Positions 12,160 to 24,619 of a DNA stretch of 64,000 bases are shown one piece after another (within the stretch, counting starts at the first letter, position 1; every line of letters starts with the position of its first letter). This DNA is from Aspidiotus rigidus (lineage: Eukaryota; Arthropoda; Insecta; Hemiptera; Diaspididae), in assembly GCA_035079385.1 (NCBI GenBank), contig JAVHKY010000054.1, positions 3,015,501 through 3,079,500 of the forward strand, written 5' to 3'. The position numbers and the translations under genes are program-made. The notes under the pieces were generated by a model. It saw only the letters and a list, made by a program, of their open reading frames with translations, did not search any database and was not told the origin of the DNA.

Positions 12160-13085
12160 TTCTACATAAGATTTTTTTTAAAATCTTGTGTGTATTATAT
12201 GTTGACAGTATAATTTGTTACTACAGTCGTTCCAATTTTCAGCGATGATTATTTCTTTGACCTCACTTTTTTACATGCAAATAATGTAACTCCTCCTATT
12301 TTCGAGTTGATTCAGTTGAGACTTTGAAAATCCCTTCCTTCATTTACCTTAATTCGAACAAAATTTCTCAAGGCCCTCAATTTATTCCTTCGAGTCCACC
12401 CACCTCCAACTAACAGTTATTCTTGACATCGAGTCCTGATTTTTGTAATTCACTATTCTCTAGGGATTCTTCTGTTAAATCCTGATGATGTTAAGAGCAT
12501 CTCCAGTTTTTTATGATGTCAACTACCTAACCTAAATCGAGGTTCAATAGGAAACCTATTCCATAGGGGGAGGGATTTTTGAAAATTTTGGTGTCTCGAC
12601 ATCATTTACCTAGAATGATGGTTGATATTTTTCCAAGTCCTTTTCCTGTCATATATATCTTGGAAGTTGAAATTCTTCCATGTTCCTCTCTTAAAAAATA
12701 TAGCTTGGAAGTTGAAAGTTTTTAAAGTTATCCACTTGTCATAATTGCATAGGTCGATGTACAAAATGCGTTTTCAATTTCAATTCCTCTGATGGTTCAA
12801 TTTTTTCCAAGTTTCTCTTCTGTCATATATAGCTCAATTCCCAATATTCAAATCTGACTCCTTTGATATTGAAAATTTTTCCTATCCCTTATCTATCATA
12901 ATAGAGCTCAAATGTCTCAATTTTTCCGAGTCCCTCCTCCTATAGTTGGCTTAATTTTCAAAATTTCATCAAATCTAATTCCTCTTTTTGGAACCCCTCC
13001 AATTTTGAATTCAATTCTGACCTGTGTAATCATTTCCAACACAGTTTCCAACTCTCGCAACTACCTGTGTTAGTCAGTTCCATTT
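12160..13085. repeat. Diverged copies of the 45-bp interspersed repeat
   Basis: Phrases such as CATATATAGCTC, TTGGAAGTTGAAATTCTTCC and TCCTATAGTTGGC recur irregularly. They resemble the 45-46-bp unit seen cleanly at 24343-24560, but mutation has blurred the period. No gene seen. Confidence 0.5.
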
Positions 13086-14390
13086 TCCAAATATTTTAGT
13101 TGCTTTTCTTCTTCTACTTCTTACAATGGAAGTGATTTTTGATTCAAAAAGTTGATATTGATAAGGGATCATCATATTTTGGTGACTACTATTTTCTATT
13201 TTGCCTATTAGCTCTCCTTCATTAGATACTTTCCATCATTATGTGGACATTTTGACGTCATTAGAACTTTTTGCCAAATTAATTATCCTTCAATTTACAA
13301 AGTGCTAAATTGTATCGGATAAAATGAGGTACAAAGTGCAAAGAGAAGGTCGTTACCGTTATAATATTAGGCTTTAGCTATTTTTTAGCTTAATTGTATC
13401 GGGTAAATTAGGTATGTGATGGATTTCGTCTGAAGCCTTCTTCTAGGGAACTGAGGTATGTTTTATGCGCTACTTTATTCCATTCTTCAGGGTTTTCCGA
13501 AACTCTTCATACTTGTTGATATTATTTATGGATTATTCTTTTTCAACTTTTGTTGTGCCCTTTTCTTAGAATCGTACCCCCTACTTTTCCTGAATACATC
13601 CCTCTCAATTTCTCACATGATGTGTCTATAGTTGGAATTCTGATTAGGTTTAAGCTCACACTTTTCTACGCTCATCTGTACAAAACGTATCTTTTATTTG
13701 ATTCTCAGTTCACATCGGTTGCCCTCAATATGATCAAACTGATTGCGCGCCTAAAAACTGCACCCTTTCACCCAAAATTAAGGACCCCACCTTGTAACTA
13801 CATACTTACGACCATAAAAACTTTCATTATTTCTTAATCCTAGCTTAATTCTTGTATCACTCACATAAAAAAACAACCCTGCAACAAACTTGGAATCATT
13901 AAAAGTTAACCTATCCTCAGTCTTCATTGAACAGAAATTCCCACCATAAAGAGGTTATTTTCGCTCGATATAGAATTGGTCACTCTCAACTTGAACATTC
14001 TCATCTCCTCCTGGGTTTCCATGCTCTACCTTCATGTAAATCTTATTATGCAGATAATCTGACAATCTATCATCTTTTTTCCTGTCCTACTCTCCAAAAT
14101 CAACGTTCGTTTGTTTCTCACTCCACTCCAGTTATTCTTATTTTCAGAATACAACCATAATATCATTTTACAAATATTTTAATCGCTTTTCTTCTTTTAC
14201 TTCTTACAATCTAATTGAAGTGATTTTTATTCAAAAAGTTGACACTGATAAAGGATTCTCATATTTTTATGACTACTATTTTCTATTTTACCTGTTGGCT
14301 CTCCTTCATTAGATACTTATTATCATTATAATTATATGGACATTGTGACATCATTAAAACTTTTTGTCGAATTCATTTTTCTTGTCTCAC
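13085..14390. repeat. Pair of ~200-bp direct repeats about 1.08 kb apart
   Basis: 13085-13285 and 14167-14390 align over their length (ATATTTTAGTTGCTTTTCTT versus ATATTTTAATCGCTTTTCTT, and onward through GACTACTATTTTCTATTTT and GCTCTCCTTCATTAGATACT). The segment between includes the I-like 3' fragment. It is best read as a tandem duplication of older spacer. I saw no TG...CA ends, primer-binding site or polyprotein to support an LTR element. Confidence 0.7.
13870..14160 (+). pseudogene. I-like non-LTR retrotransposon, 3' coding fragment
   Basis: Translation shows the segment after RNase H: EVIFARYRIGHSQLEHSHLL, then LPSCKSYYADNLTIYHLFSC, equivalent to EVILSRLRIGHTKITHTHLI and the C..C...VEHFFSC knuckle of the element at 43062-46175. 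The reverse transcriptase and RNase H are absent, so this is a strongly 5'-truncated copy. Several residues of the zinc knuckle are lost. Confidence 0.7.
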
Positions 14391-14499
14391 GTCCAAGAAA
14401 GTTAGCTACCTTTTATCGAGATTTTGGACATCTAACCTGAGGTGAGGTTGTTTAAAGAGGCGAGGTAATCGATGTATGGTTGAATCGTTGTTACCTTTT

Positions 14500-14880
14500 A
14501 TTTTGCTAGGCAATTCATTTTACGCAGATAGATAAATTCGATGCTCGATGTAACTTGGAATTGAAAATTATTATTTTTTTTTTTCCTTCAAATTTGCTAG
14601 GTAATTCATTTTACTCTTATATCTATAGTTTATATATACAGTAATAGAATGCACGTATAATATTCGGTTTTAGCTATTTTTTAGCTAAATTGTATCGGGT
14701 AAATTAGGTATGAATCGCGGTGAGGAAAAGGGCACAGTTTTTAGTATTATTTTGCTTGGCAATTCATTTTACGCTTATATCTATAGTTTATAATAAATAG
14801 GAATAGAATACACGTAATATTCGGTTTTAGCTATTTTTTTAGCTAAATTGTATCGGACAGTTCAGGAAGGAGTGAAAGGT
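14500..14880. repeat. Tandem repeat of ~160 bp
   Basis: The block AATTCATTTTACKCTTATAT followed ~60 bases later by TTCGGTTTTAGCTATTTTTT and TTGTATCGG occurs at 14603-14700 and again at 14762-14857. A partial unit lies near 14511, and a related block at 13365-13412. Function unknown. Confidence 0.65.
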
Positions 14881-17790
14881 GGAGGTCGTATTTTTATTAA
14901 TATAAATAAATAGATTTACCCCATCAAATTTCATTCCCAAAATAAGCACAGATTAAGTTTTACTCCAAAAAGAAATACATCTTAGTTTTTCAATTGACTC
15001 TCGATTAAGGTAATTAAAAATAAATCTATTTGTTTTGAAGAAGGGGCCAGAGAGAATTTCGGAAGGGGATGTGAATTTTATTAATGAAGAAATTCAAATA
15101 ATTCTGTGTCATACAAATGATAATTGACTAAACGCAACACATGATCGAACAATCGCCCCATTAAAAGGAACTGCTTTGAATAAGGTTTGGATTTTTGTAA
15201 ATTGGAAACATGATACCTATCAAAGTGAATATGCGATTTCTGTAGTAACTCTATTTTATCGCGTATTAAGACGCAAAATACGAGTAGTAAAAAGTAAAAT
15301 GCTGTCGACACTCGACGAATTTAAAACGACAACCAATAAACTGCAACAATCGATTGAATCTTTTTTCCTCTCTCGTTTGCTGCGTATGTAACTGATGATG
15401 CGGTTCGATATAGAATAATTTACTTTTAGAAACGTTATCTAACCAATTTAGAAAACCCATTCATTTTACAAAGACAATCGCTTTTTCCTCTCTCTACTCA
15501 TTGCTGTGTAAATCGTCAACAAAGAATAAACTTGAGATCACCTGTATAGGACACAATTTTCTCTTCCCTTGAAATTACGCTTCGAATTTTTTAGAAAACA
15601 AACAAAACAGTGCCGGTATAACACTTAGGTTATGGCTAATAATTACTTTGAAAAATTGCAGGCTATTTTGTGAACCGTCAATCAATAATGCAACTCAACA
15701 AAATTAGTCCTTATTCGCAAAAATTCTTTACTCTTAGCATATTAAACTCTGGAGTTTGTTATTTTTTATATTTAGTGCTTTCCTCATCTCTAAACTTCAT
15801 ATTTTATTCGATAACAGTACCTCCGAATAAATTTAACCTATTTTTCTGTCAGTGTGAAACGACTTGAAAAATTTTAACAGAGACAGATTCTTATAATACT
15901 TGGGATCCGTTAGGACGACTTTGTATCAAACGCCGAAGTATCGGAGAGAACTGGAGTGGCTGCCATTGAGGCGCTCACCGAAAAAAGCGAGTAAGAAAGC
16001 TGGGCCAAGTCCACAGGGGAACTCCCAAAAATTGTTCCGCAGGAGAAACTATCAGGAGGAAGCCACAGCGTCGAGACGCGCCGTACTCGCAAGAATTGGC
16101 CAACTAGCAGACTGGGAACAGATGGCCAAAGACAAAAACCGATGAAGGAAGAAAGAAAAAGCCCATGAATGGATCGCCCCAATGGTCAAACGCGCTAGTA
16201 ATTCCTAACAGCAAAAGTATGTGGCCGAGAGATTGCGTTAAAAAATAGAAATGATTTTGCAGCAAACTCGTATGAAGAAGTGAAACTGTGAACTAGCAGT
16301 AGTCGCAAACGACTTGCTAAGGATAAAGTATGGGCCAAGTCAACCTTCCGCTCTTTGTCTTTGCGACATTGAAACCGACCAAGTCTCTGAGACCAAAGAA
16401 TGAAATAGTCTACAATATTAAAATACGTGATTTTCACGGATTTGGAATCCAGAAGGAGCGCACAACAAATGTAGAGAATGAAAGATGTAGTTCTCATAAC
16501 TATCTTTGAAAGGAGCTCCAGTTTACCGCTAGAAGGTAGACCCTATGTCCAAATTCGCGAATTGAGCTGATAGTAATTTAAGGCCTTCTTAACCTTCTGC
16601 TAACTGTATAAGAACGAGCCATTCATATACGACAGGCCGGACATTCCTCTAAAAGAAACGGATTACTAAGAGGAAGGAAACAAAGCTAGGCCTAAGCGTG
16701 AAATAGTCTTCCTCAGATGGCATCGCGGCCTCTTTTGCTGGTGGCATATACTAAGGTGGTGACACGTTGAGCGACTGTATTTCAAGAAAATAGGGCATCT
16801 TTCAAGCTTTTTATCGCTTCGTCAACCGCGAGTCCTTGTGCCAGATTCTTTCTGTCAGATCGACTCGAGCGATATTTCTTGTGTTTGTTACCAAAACTTT
16901 CTTGATCGCAAATTTTTAAGTGAGATTTTTCATTTTCATCATTATTGAGACGTCCTAATATGGAAAAGAATTAGAAAGGAAGACTTTTCAGGACCCTTCC
17001 AAACATTTCGTTGTGAATTTTAGTTAAACACACGTAGTAGTCGAGCATCTCCACTGGAATATTTTCAACCAGGGTGAAATCAACTTCTGAGAACAACATT
17101 GCCAAGTTCAGTGACACCATGCAATAACCTTTCGCAGTCGTGAGCGACATTCCCTCTTCCGGTGGGCCGTTTCACTATAATGGTGAAACGATTTTCTAGA
17201 CGCGTGCTAGATATTGTAGCAGGTGGAATCATAGAATTTGTTGGTATGGTCGCTGTTGCTTCCCCAAGACTTTCGGATGTCTGCAGTGGCATCGCGGCAA
17301 AGTACGATGAATACGCAGCCAATGATGAGATCATGGAGTATCTCCTGACTCTCGGTCATAATGTTGTTATTACATAAAATGTGGTCTCCAAAATTCTCGG
17401 TAAAATACAATGCATCCCAACTTCATAAATGTACGGTCAATTTATTAAGCATTCGGCCAATTAGCCTTCGGAAAAAATTCTTTCGGAAAATAATTATTCG
17501 GCTTTTTGTCCAGGCGGAAAAGTGGACTTCGACAATACGGCTTCCGCAAAGGTACCCCCAACTACACGAGCTGTCGATTTACGTGCGCAAAATGATTCTG
17601 TTCAAAATATCTTGGAGCTTCGAAACCAGGTTCCTTCTTGTAAGAAACGTGTCGTCGTGAGCATCCCTTTCCATTCCGACCATGTGCAACTAATTGTCAG
17701 AAATCCTTGGTACCGTGCTTTGGCAAGAACAGCTATGACTTTGATAAGACGAAATAAGCTCTATTGGATGGACTCCTCGAGGGTACGACC
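14880..17790. other. No gene recognised
   Basis: Mixed-composition DNA. A more GC-balanced patch at 15900-16500 has opposite overlapping frames (15900-16145 plus, 15910-16182 minus) without a recognisable domain. At 17450-17560 TTCGG words are reiterated, reminiscent of a MULE end, but I found no partner end. Frames at 17080-17800 are unidentified. Confidence 0.4.
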
Positions 17791-18100
17791 CATTTGAATA
17801 ATAAATGGTGGCTAGCACAGGGATGTAATGAGTAATAAATTTTATAATTTACTTTTTTCACAATAAAATCAAATCAAGGAAACAAATTTAGTCGAAGTCA
17901 ATAAGTAAAAATAGAAAATAGAAAACAGAAAAAAGAGAAAAAAAAATGGTAAAATAACATTATAGAATTAGTTGAAAAGCTTGGGTTGGAGAGTAAAATT
18001 TAAAAAATTAAAAATAATTAAATTGAAAACATTAAACCGAGTCTCAGAAAACTCCAATTTGAAAGAAACATATTTCGAAGTAGGAAAAGTGAATTATACA

Positions 18101-18160
18101 ATCGTAGGATGACCGGTTTCGAAACTTGACACATCTCATCATCAGATCGAGAAAATTACA
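18101..18160 (-). ncRNA. Hammerhead ribozyme-like motif in PLE 3' region
   Basis: On the minus strand CTGATGAT (18145-18138) is followed by stem II GAGA...TTTC (18137-18134 with 18124-18121, including a G-U pair), then GAAA, the self-complementary CCGG, and TC (18120-18111). This is the hammerhead order CUGANGA, helix II, GAAA, minimal helix III, cleavage site UC. Helix I is weak: GAT (18148-18146) pairs with ATC (18110-18108). Hammerheads with very short helix III are known from PLE terminal repeats. Activity here is uncertain because helix I is short. Confidence 0.6.
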
Positions 18161-18750
18161 TGTGAGGTGATCGAAATAGAAGTAGAAAACAAAGAAATTT
18201 TCGTGAATTTACAGCTGTAATCTAGAATAAAGCGAATGAAAAGGTTTAAAAGTGTTCCTGATAGGTCATAAAGCAGGTTGTGGCCTACAAATTTCATGCC
18301 GTTGATCGTTTCGAATTCTTCTAGTCGATAAAGATTTGAACTTTTGCGGGAAGGGTGAATCAATTCCAATTTGGCGTCATCAAAACTGTGTTTCGTTCGG
18401 ATGCAGAGATATCGCACCGGTTTCTGACTTGGATGAAGTAAGGAAGTTTTTTAGCCCTGCTAAATTTCGATAGTCCAAACGGTGCTCATAAAATCTTTTT
18501 TTAATGGAACGCCCACTTTGACCTTTATAGAATTTTCCACGATTGCATGTGAGGCGGTAGACTCCTGATTTTTCTTCCATTGGGGTAGGATCTTCAAGTC
18601 GTGTAAGGTTCTGTATTGATGTACGTACTCATATTTTCGAAGCTCTTTTGCAAGGGAGTCGGAGCTCTTCCAGCGTTCACGAGGGTTATTCTGCATCAAG
18701 GGGTGGAGGGAGCTGCGAAGTAGCTGCAATACCGCTGTCAGCGATGCCAT
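18142..18750 (-). pseudogene. PLE GIY-YIG endonuclease, frameshifted
   Basis: The frame at 18750-18460 carries the linker before the nuclease (ELRKYEYVHQYRTLHDLKIL). A shifted frame (18580-18380) carries the core EKSGVYRLTC, then GKFYKGQSGRSIKKRFYEHR, where the YIG glycine pattern is altered to YKG. A third frame (18417-18142) holds DDAKLELIHPSRKSSNLYRL, the C-terminal helix region. Two frame changes make it non-functional. The reverse transcriptase is missing. Confidence 0.7.
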
Positions 18751-18839
18751 TAAAATTTATTTCCTGATTTGATTTTATTGTGAAATTTGTTACTCGTTAC
18801 GTCCCCGTGCCATCCATCATTTACTAATGAAATAAGCTG

Positions 18840-21800
18840 TAGTCGTGCTTGGCCATTTGTAAATGATGGCTAGTTTGTCAACTTTTTCAAGCCAAAGCTC
18901 TATTGTCGTGTTTTTTGGATAACTTTTGCCACTATCGTCGGGTTTGCGCTTTAGCTCGGAGCAAAGCTGATGATCGACGGTTCTTCAGGGGAATTGTTTC
19001 TCGCTGCCTTCTTGCATTAGTATTTGTCTACGTTTTTTTTTCGAGAGCGCAAATACGATGCTGATTACGTTGGATTCATTTGACGACGTCTGTAGGTAAT
19101 TTGATTTCTCTGCGGGGGCACATTGGATCGTTTAGTAATCCCCTGATATGACACAATCATGTCTCTACTCATTTAACAAATCAAGTTCTTTTATTTGAGC
19201 TGCTGGTGACTTGAATAAAATTCTCAAATGATATTTTTGAATGGTAAAATATTTTGGATTCTTCCTGACTCTCTGTTGTACACTTGAAAATATTGTTCAC
19301 AATAATAAAAATTTGTGTACATACGGTGAAAGTACAACGAAGTTATCTATATTTAATCTACGAGAAATTTCAGGCAAGTAGTTGGGCCTCACATGTTAAG
19401 ACTTGATACAGTTCGAAATTCTACAAAATAGTGCCTCTGTACGTACAAGTGCATATTGGTTGCATATTTTAACGTCGTCAATGGCATATTTTGAGGGTTT
19501 AGTTACAAATAGAAATATACGTTCACTTTGAACAAAACTCAAAATTTGATCTCTAGATCACCGGCTTGCGATCATTCGATCTCGCAAAAATTAGACATGG
19601 ACGCATCTCTTTATCACGAGAGAATATCCGGAACAACAAACGCCCCAAAACATTCTTCAACAGGCAAATCAAATGCATTTTTATTACTTAACGAAACATT
19701 AATTCAGCGGCTTCGAGAATAGCCGGGAGGTTTTATAAAGTTTCGTCACATAAAGTGGAAGGAGGAAAGCCCGAGAAAAAAAAATGAACGTTAGAGTGAA
19801 TATGCCAACAACTTTCCATTTATTTTTTTTTTCTTTCCGTTTCTCTCCTTCGCAGTTGAAAATTTGAAAGGCGAAGTAGGAAAAACTCTAATTGTCCAAA
19901 TTGCTCTATAGTGACGCTGACAAGGAATAAGGAACAACAGGGGGAAAAAAATCTAACGGACGCACCAGAAGGAAGAAAGGTAACGGGTATATAAGAGAAT
20001 CAACGAAGTAGGCATTCGAGGAAAATTTTTCCTCTTCCTTCTCCTCCTTTTTTTCTTTGTAGGGTGCAAGAGAGAGAGAGAGAAAAAAGAAAGAATAAAA
20101 AAGAAAGTCGCTTAATTTAATAAAGTGGCGTTGCGGGCTAAGCGTGCGAGATGTGAATGCGCAAGAAAGAAACGTCGTTTCCAGTGCTGTAACGGCGGAG
20201 AAACGCGGCATTCGGGGGTACGTCGCGTCGAATCACGACGACGCTATAACCTAATGGAAGAGCTATCGATTACTGCGTGGCACATCATGGCGTCGAATGC
20301 AAATCAGTATGGCGTCGTGTGTGGGGTACCCCCCTTTTCTTATATTTCGGATAGGCAACAGCCCCCGTTTTAAAAACGGCCGAAACGGGCAAAAAAAAAA
20401 CACACCTTATTGTCACGAACAATACAAATCTCGTAAATTTTCTCACACTCTTAAGCTCACGTGTTTACAGCTATTTATCGCTTTTTGAAAGAGCCTACCG
20501 AATTATCCGGGAATATAAATGAGACATACCGCTTTGCTTTTTTTTTTTTCTTTCTTTTTTGGTTACGAGGAAAATAATTTTCTCCTTTGTTTTACATTGT
20601 TTTCGCAAATATACGAGACCTTTTAACTGAAATGAATTTCTCTTATTTTAAAACAGAAAGTATTTCTTTCTAATTCAATGCTCGTCACTAGTATATTAAA
20701 AATAAATAATTGCACGTTCCGGGTACACTTCGATCGTCCCAGAAAGGGGTGGAATTGGGAATCGCTCCGGAGCACGAGAAATGGTAATGATTAAAAGACC
20801 ACTTAACATTTACAATACGAGCAGTTAGGGAGTAAGATAATATGAAAAATAACTCAGTGTCGTCGTTTATCGCTCTATAATGAAACTTTTCATCGAGTAA
20901 ATGATTTTGACTAATCTAACAGGGTTACACTCGTGATACCGCTAATTTCCTGGCATTCGAAAATATATTCTTCTTCGAGTAATTAGTGTTCAAATTTACA
21001 CACATATACAAGACGGAAACGAGAATAAAGTATGCAAATCGCGTTTTGTTTCGCGTACATAAAATATACTATATTTTTCTTAATTTCCTTCCGTAGGCGA
21101 GAGGATAGCAACCTAAATATGATGAAACGACCCGGTAATGAAGCGCACCCCATAAAGAAATCGCGCATGTATCGAAGAGAGAAAATTTTTTTTTATTTAT
21201 GCGAAAGCACGAGGACGTCGACTTCGCATTTCTTCTTGTCAGCTAATCTACATTTCGCCACCGTTGATAATCGATTAGGCGAGGGAACGTCGTGCCGCCC
21301 GCACGGAAAAACGCGTGTATATGTAGAAAAATGTGACACGACGACAATGTGTAATACAGAAATGCGGTTGGTGACCCAACTTTTTAGAAAAAACGACCTG
21401 CAAATTTTATTTTATTGGACATATATAGGTCTAGGTCTGAAATTACCAGATTTAAAACGGTGTTTATAGTACGATGGTCGGTGGTGCTAGCGTTACAAAA
21501 AGGGATGTCTAGGATCTCATGAAACATTCATGAAATATGCAAAAGAGCTACCCTGCTCTACCTAGCGCAATAGCATCAGACTAATCCGCGAGATTGCTGC
21601 TTGTTTGTTTACTTGTTTCGTTTGGCTGCAGTTTTTTTTTATCGTTCACTCTCTCACTCTTTACAGCAGTCTAGACGAATAATTTCGAAGTTTGTATTTT
21701 CCATCAACGTACGAAGTTCTTCTTTCACTTCGTTCCTTTTTATTTCTTTTTCTTTTTTTTTTTTTTCGTTTTTATTCCTTCAGTTTTCGTCTTGCTCCTT

Positions 21801-23070
21801 TCTAATAAATTTTTCAATAATGGTACAATTTATTTACTTTAACCCCCTTTCTTATACAAACTTCCTAATTCTTCTCTTTGACATTATACTATATGTTGCT
21901 CAATCTCTTTAATCATTTGTAAAGATCCTTACAACCTTGACTTATCACTTTTCTGTTCGTCTCTGCGATAAAGAATTTACTTGAAAATTTTTCGAGATAA
22001 GACGCAGAATTTTCAATTCCTCCGGACACCCTCTTTTTTATCTGGATGAGATAGTTGATATTTTCCCAAATCACCTAGTAGTAGTTTGAGATGCATATGC
22101 ACAGCAGAAGGAAATGCAGGCACCGATAAGCTTAAAATATGTAGAATGTTAAACTTTTACCTCACAAGATAAGATACTTGATGTCGATCTGTTGTATTAC
22201 AGGCGCGAATTTAATGGTACACTCTCGGGAGGGGAAAGGATATTCCATTGCACAAAAAACTTTTCTTCTCATTTCACTCAAAAAAATAACTTTTAACTTT
22301 TATATGCTCACGGACTACTCAAACTAGGCTTAGCATATAATGTAATAGATTGTACTAGGCTTCTACCTCCTACCCGTTGATGGACTTGGGAATCCTTGAC
22401 CTAATCCAGAAATCTACAAATCCGAGAGAGAAATAAGTTAGTAATTTGATGACGTCACAAAGAAGTTCAAGCCGGTTGATGTCTTGCTATGAAAAATTAC
22501 GTAAATAGGAAAGATTTGCTTGTCGCGACGGATTTTTATAGTCACAAAAATGAAAATTAACTAAAATTTATTTTCACCTATCTAACAAAAATTACTTATT
22601 TTGTCCTAATTGGAAGCTAGATCGAGCAACTATGAAAATACATTAAAAAGGATCTGTATTCATTGGGTTCCATCAGGACATTTTTCTTGTCACGCCTCAT
22701 GACGTCGTCAGTAATCCTGACCTGCTTTAGGGACTCATAAAAATTTTGGCTTTCGTTACTTCTATTATATTGAGGCTTCATAATTTATCCTGCCCCCTAA
22801 ACTAAGTTTAAGCTATTCTACTACGACTGAAAGCAGCGAATAGTTCTTCAGCTAGTTAGCATATATGTTACGACACTAGCGCACCATACGCACATATCTT
22901 GTACCTACCTCACACTGCTTGTCTCTGTGCTGGCAACCCTGTACTGCTAGCGTGGAGTTAACGTGTAGTGCCCTTGACCCTCGCTAGCTCACACAACCCA
23001 GAGAGAAGTTGAGGACACCATATGTCTCGATTGCAAACACAAGATCGCCAACTCGCCATTTACGCTGTGT
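18840..23070. other. No gene recognised; probable single-copy spacer
   Basis: No repeat family or conserved domain was found. 20120-20340 is locally GC- and CpG-rich, unlike its surroundings, and might be a regulatory or exonic patch. The frame 20125-20373 through it has no recognisable domain. Frames at 21032-21469 (145 codons) and 21601-21912 (T-rich) are unidentified or composition-driven. A TGACGTCA palindrome lies near 22451. Confidence 0.35.
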
Positions 23071-23079
23071 TGAATTTTT

Positions 23080-23726
23080 CAGAGGTGTCAAGCAAAAGCT
23101 ATTAATCGCTAAAGCAGCATCTTTGATTGGCTTTCAAGCTAATCAAAAGCCAGTCAATGATTTTTTCATTCAGCCGTTAGCCAATCAAAAGCAAATACTG
23201 ATCAGCTGCTTTTCATTTTTTTGACTTTGGTTCAGCTCCAGAGTTTAAGATTTATGATTCATTCCGCTCCAAAACGGTTCATTCCACTCCGGAGTTTTAT
23301 CATTCTGTTCCGGAGTTGAGCTATTAGCGAATCGTTCAGTAGCCAATAAAATGACAAAAAAGCAATAGCCAAGTTTTAAGCAGAGCATTGCAGCTAGCCA
23401 AAAGCCGAAAGCTAAAGCCGAAAGTCAGCTGTATTATTCATGTTTTTTCCAAGCTGAAAGCCAAAGCGAAGCTATATTTTTCAAGGTCGTAAGTTTAAGT
23501 CAAAAGCCGGAGTGTTTCATCAAAACAGCCGAAAGTCAGCTGTATTTTTTAGGCATTTCCAAAGCCAAAAGCCAAAGCCAAAGTTGTATTTTTCAAGGTT
23601 CTAAGTTTAAGCTGAAAGTCTAAGCTGTATGATACGGCTGCAATGCTCTGGTTTTAAGCCAATCGTCGGTAAAGCAAGAAGCTAAAAGCTAGTTTTAAGT
23701 CAATCAGCATTTGCTTGACACCTCTG
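23080..23726. mobile_element. Non-autonomous hAT transposon with 8-bp target duplication
   Basis: The element starts CAGAGGTGTCAAGCAAA and ends TTTGCTTGACACCTCTG, a perfect inverted match over 17 bases, continuing imperfectly (GCTATTAATC versus GCTGATTGAC). The direct repeat GAATTTTT lies immediately outside at 23072-23079 and 23727-23734. CAG..GTG ends with 8-bp duplications are diagnostic of the hAT superfamily. The 647-bp interior has no transposase. It is dominated by reiterated AAAGCC/AAAGCCGAAAGC words and their complements, so the transcript could fold extensively. Confidence 0.88.
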
Positions 23727-23739
23727 GAATTTTTGTACC

Positions 23740-24235
23740 CTGAAATCGTTTTGATAGTTTATCCCACCAGATGTCGCCAAGTCGCACTCAATGTATTCTT
23801 ATGGAAGGAAAAATTTCACCAATTCGCTCGAAGTTGGACGTATATGAAAGGAAATTTTATGGACAATAAATTCACATCTCTTAATTTTTTTAAAAAACTG
23901 AATATTTGTGCAGGAAAATGAGTTTTAGTGTCAACTCCCCATAAGAGCCTGTGTTAAAGTGCTGGAGGTTGACTGCAGCGATTTTTGTACGTGTGGCAGA
24001 ACCAACGAACTATCGAAGTTGGAGCAGTTAAGGACGCCGGATGTCTCGATCCTTCAGTGATCATTGAAACTACTCTTCAAGATACAGCTGGAAGAGGTCA
24101 AAACTGACGATCAGGCAAACTGTACCTTTTGAACGACTAAAAAAGTATCTTTCTTTCAGATTGCTAATATGGCTATCATGTCAATTCAACTATGTACGGT
24201 AGGGATGTTGTCATAATCACAGAACATCAGAAAAA
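23740..24235. other. No gene recognised
   Basis: Short frames only (for example 23715-23921, 68 codons beginning inside the hAT end), with no domain recognised. Confidence 0.5.
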
Positions 24236-24617
24236 ATGACGGCTTCCTTAACGAAGTTAAACGAGGAACGCAGGGAACCTGTTTTAGGATTCGAATGAGA
24301 TTTGGTATTGAAAATTCAAGGAAGCCTAGATTTGGAATATATAGCTCGAGAGTCGAAATTTTTCTAAGTCCCCCTCCTATCATATATAGCTCGAGAGTCG
24401 AAATTTTTCCGAATCCCCCTTCTATCATCAATAGCTCGAGAGTCGAAATTTTTTCTAAGTCCCTCTCCTATCATATATAGCTCGAGAGTCAAAATTTTTC
24501 TAAGTCCCTCTCCTATCATATATGGCTCCAGGGTCGAAATTTTTCCAAGTTTTTCGCTGGACGGCGCACGGCGCACGGCAGATTTCTCAAATAGCCCCCC
24601 ATAAAACAGGTTCCCTG
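24236..24617. mobile_element. Inverted-arm element enclosing a 45-46-bp tandem array
   Basis: It opens with the header ACGGCTTCCTTAACGAAGTT. CAGGGAACCTGTTTTA (24271-24286) then pairs perfectly with TAAAACAGGTTCCCTG (24602-24617). Between the arms the unit GCTCGAGAGTCGAAATTTTT recurs at 24343, 24389, 24434, 24480 and (GCTCCAGGGTCG) 24525, spacing 45-46 bases. Related copies with the same header and arms are at 32524-32797 and 57855-58039, a header fragment at 42997, and a lone right arm near 33206. No protein is encoded; the superfamily is unknown. Confidence 0.75.
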
Positions 24618-24619
24618 TT

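Larger units (their letters stand above)
17796..18829 (-). mobile_element. Penelope-like element remnant with short inverted ends
   Basis: The ends are inverted copies of one another: 17796-17880 (AATAAATGGTGGCTAGCAC... CACAATAAAATCAAATCA) and 18762-18829 (TGATTTGATTTTATTGTG ... CATCCATCATTTA). A further direct copy of CATTTG.TAAATGATGGCTAG follows at ~18860. Inside, on the minus strand, are a GIY-YIG fragment and, 3' of it, a hammerhead-like core. Inverted partial long terminal repeats are typical of PLEs. GAAATAAGCT at 17752 and 18829 may be a target duplication, but is short. Confidence 0.65.

Noticed and set aside
13085..14390. LTR retrotransposon bounded by ~200-bp direct repeats
   Set aside because: No TG/CA ends, primer-binding site, target duplication or gag-pol; the interior is mostly an I-like fragment.
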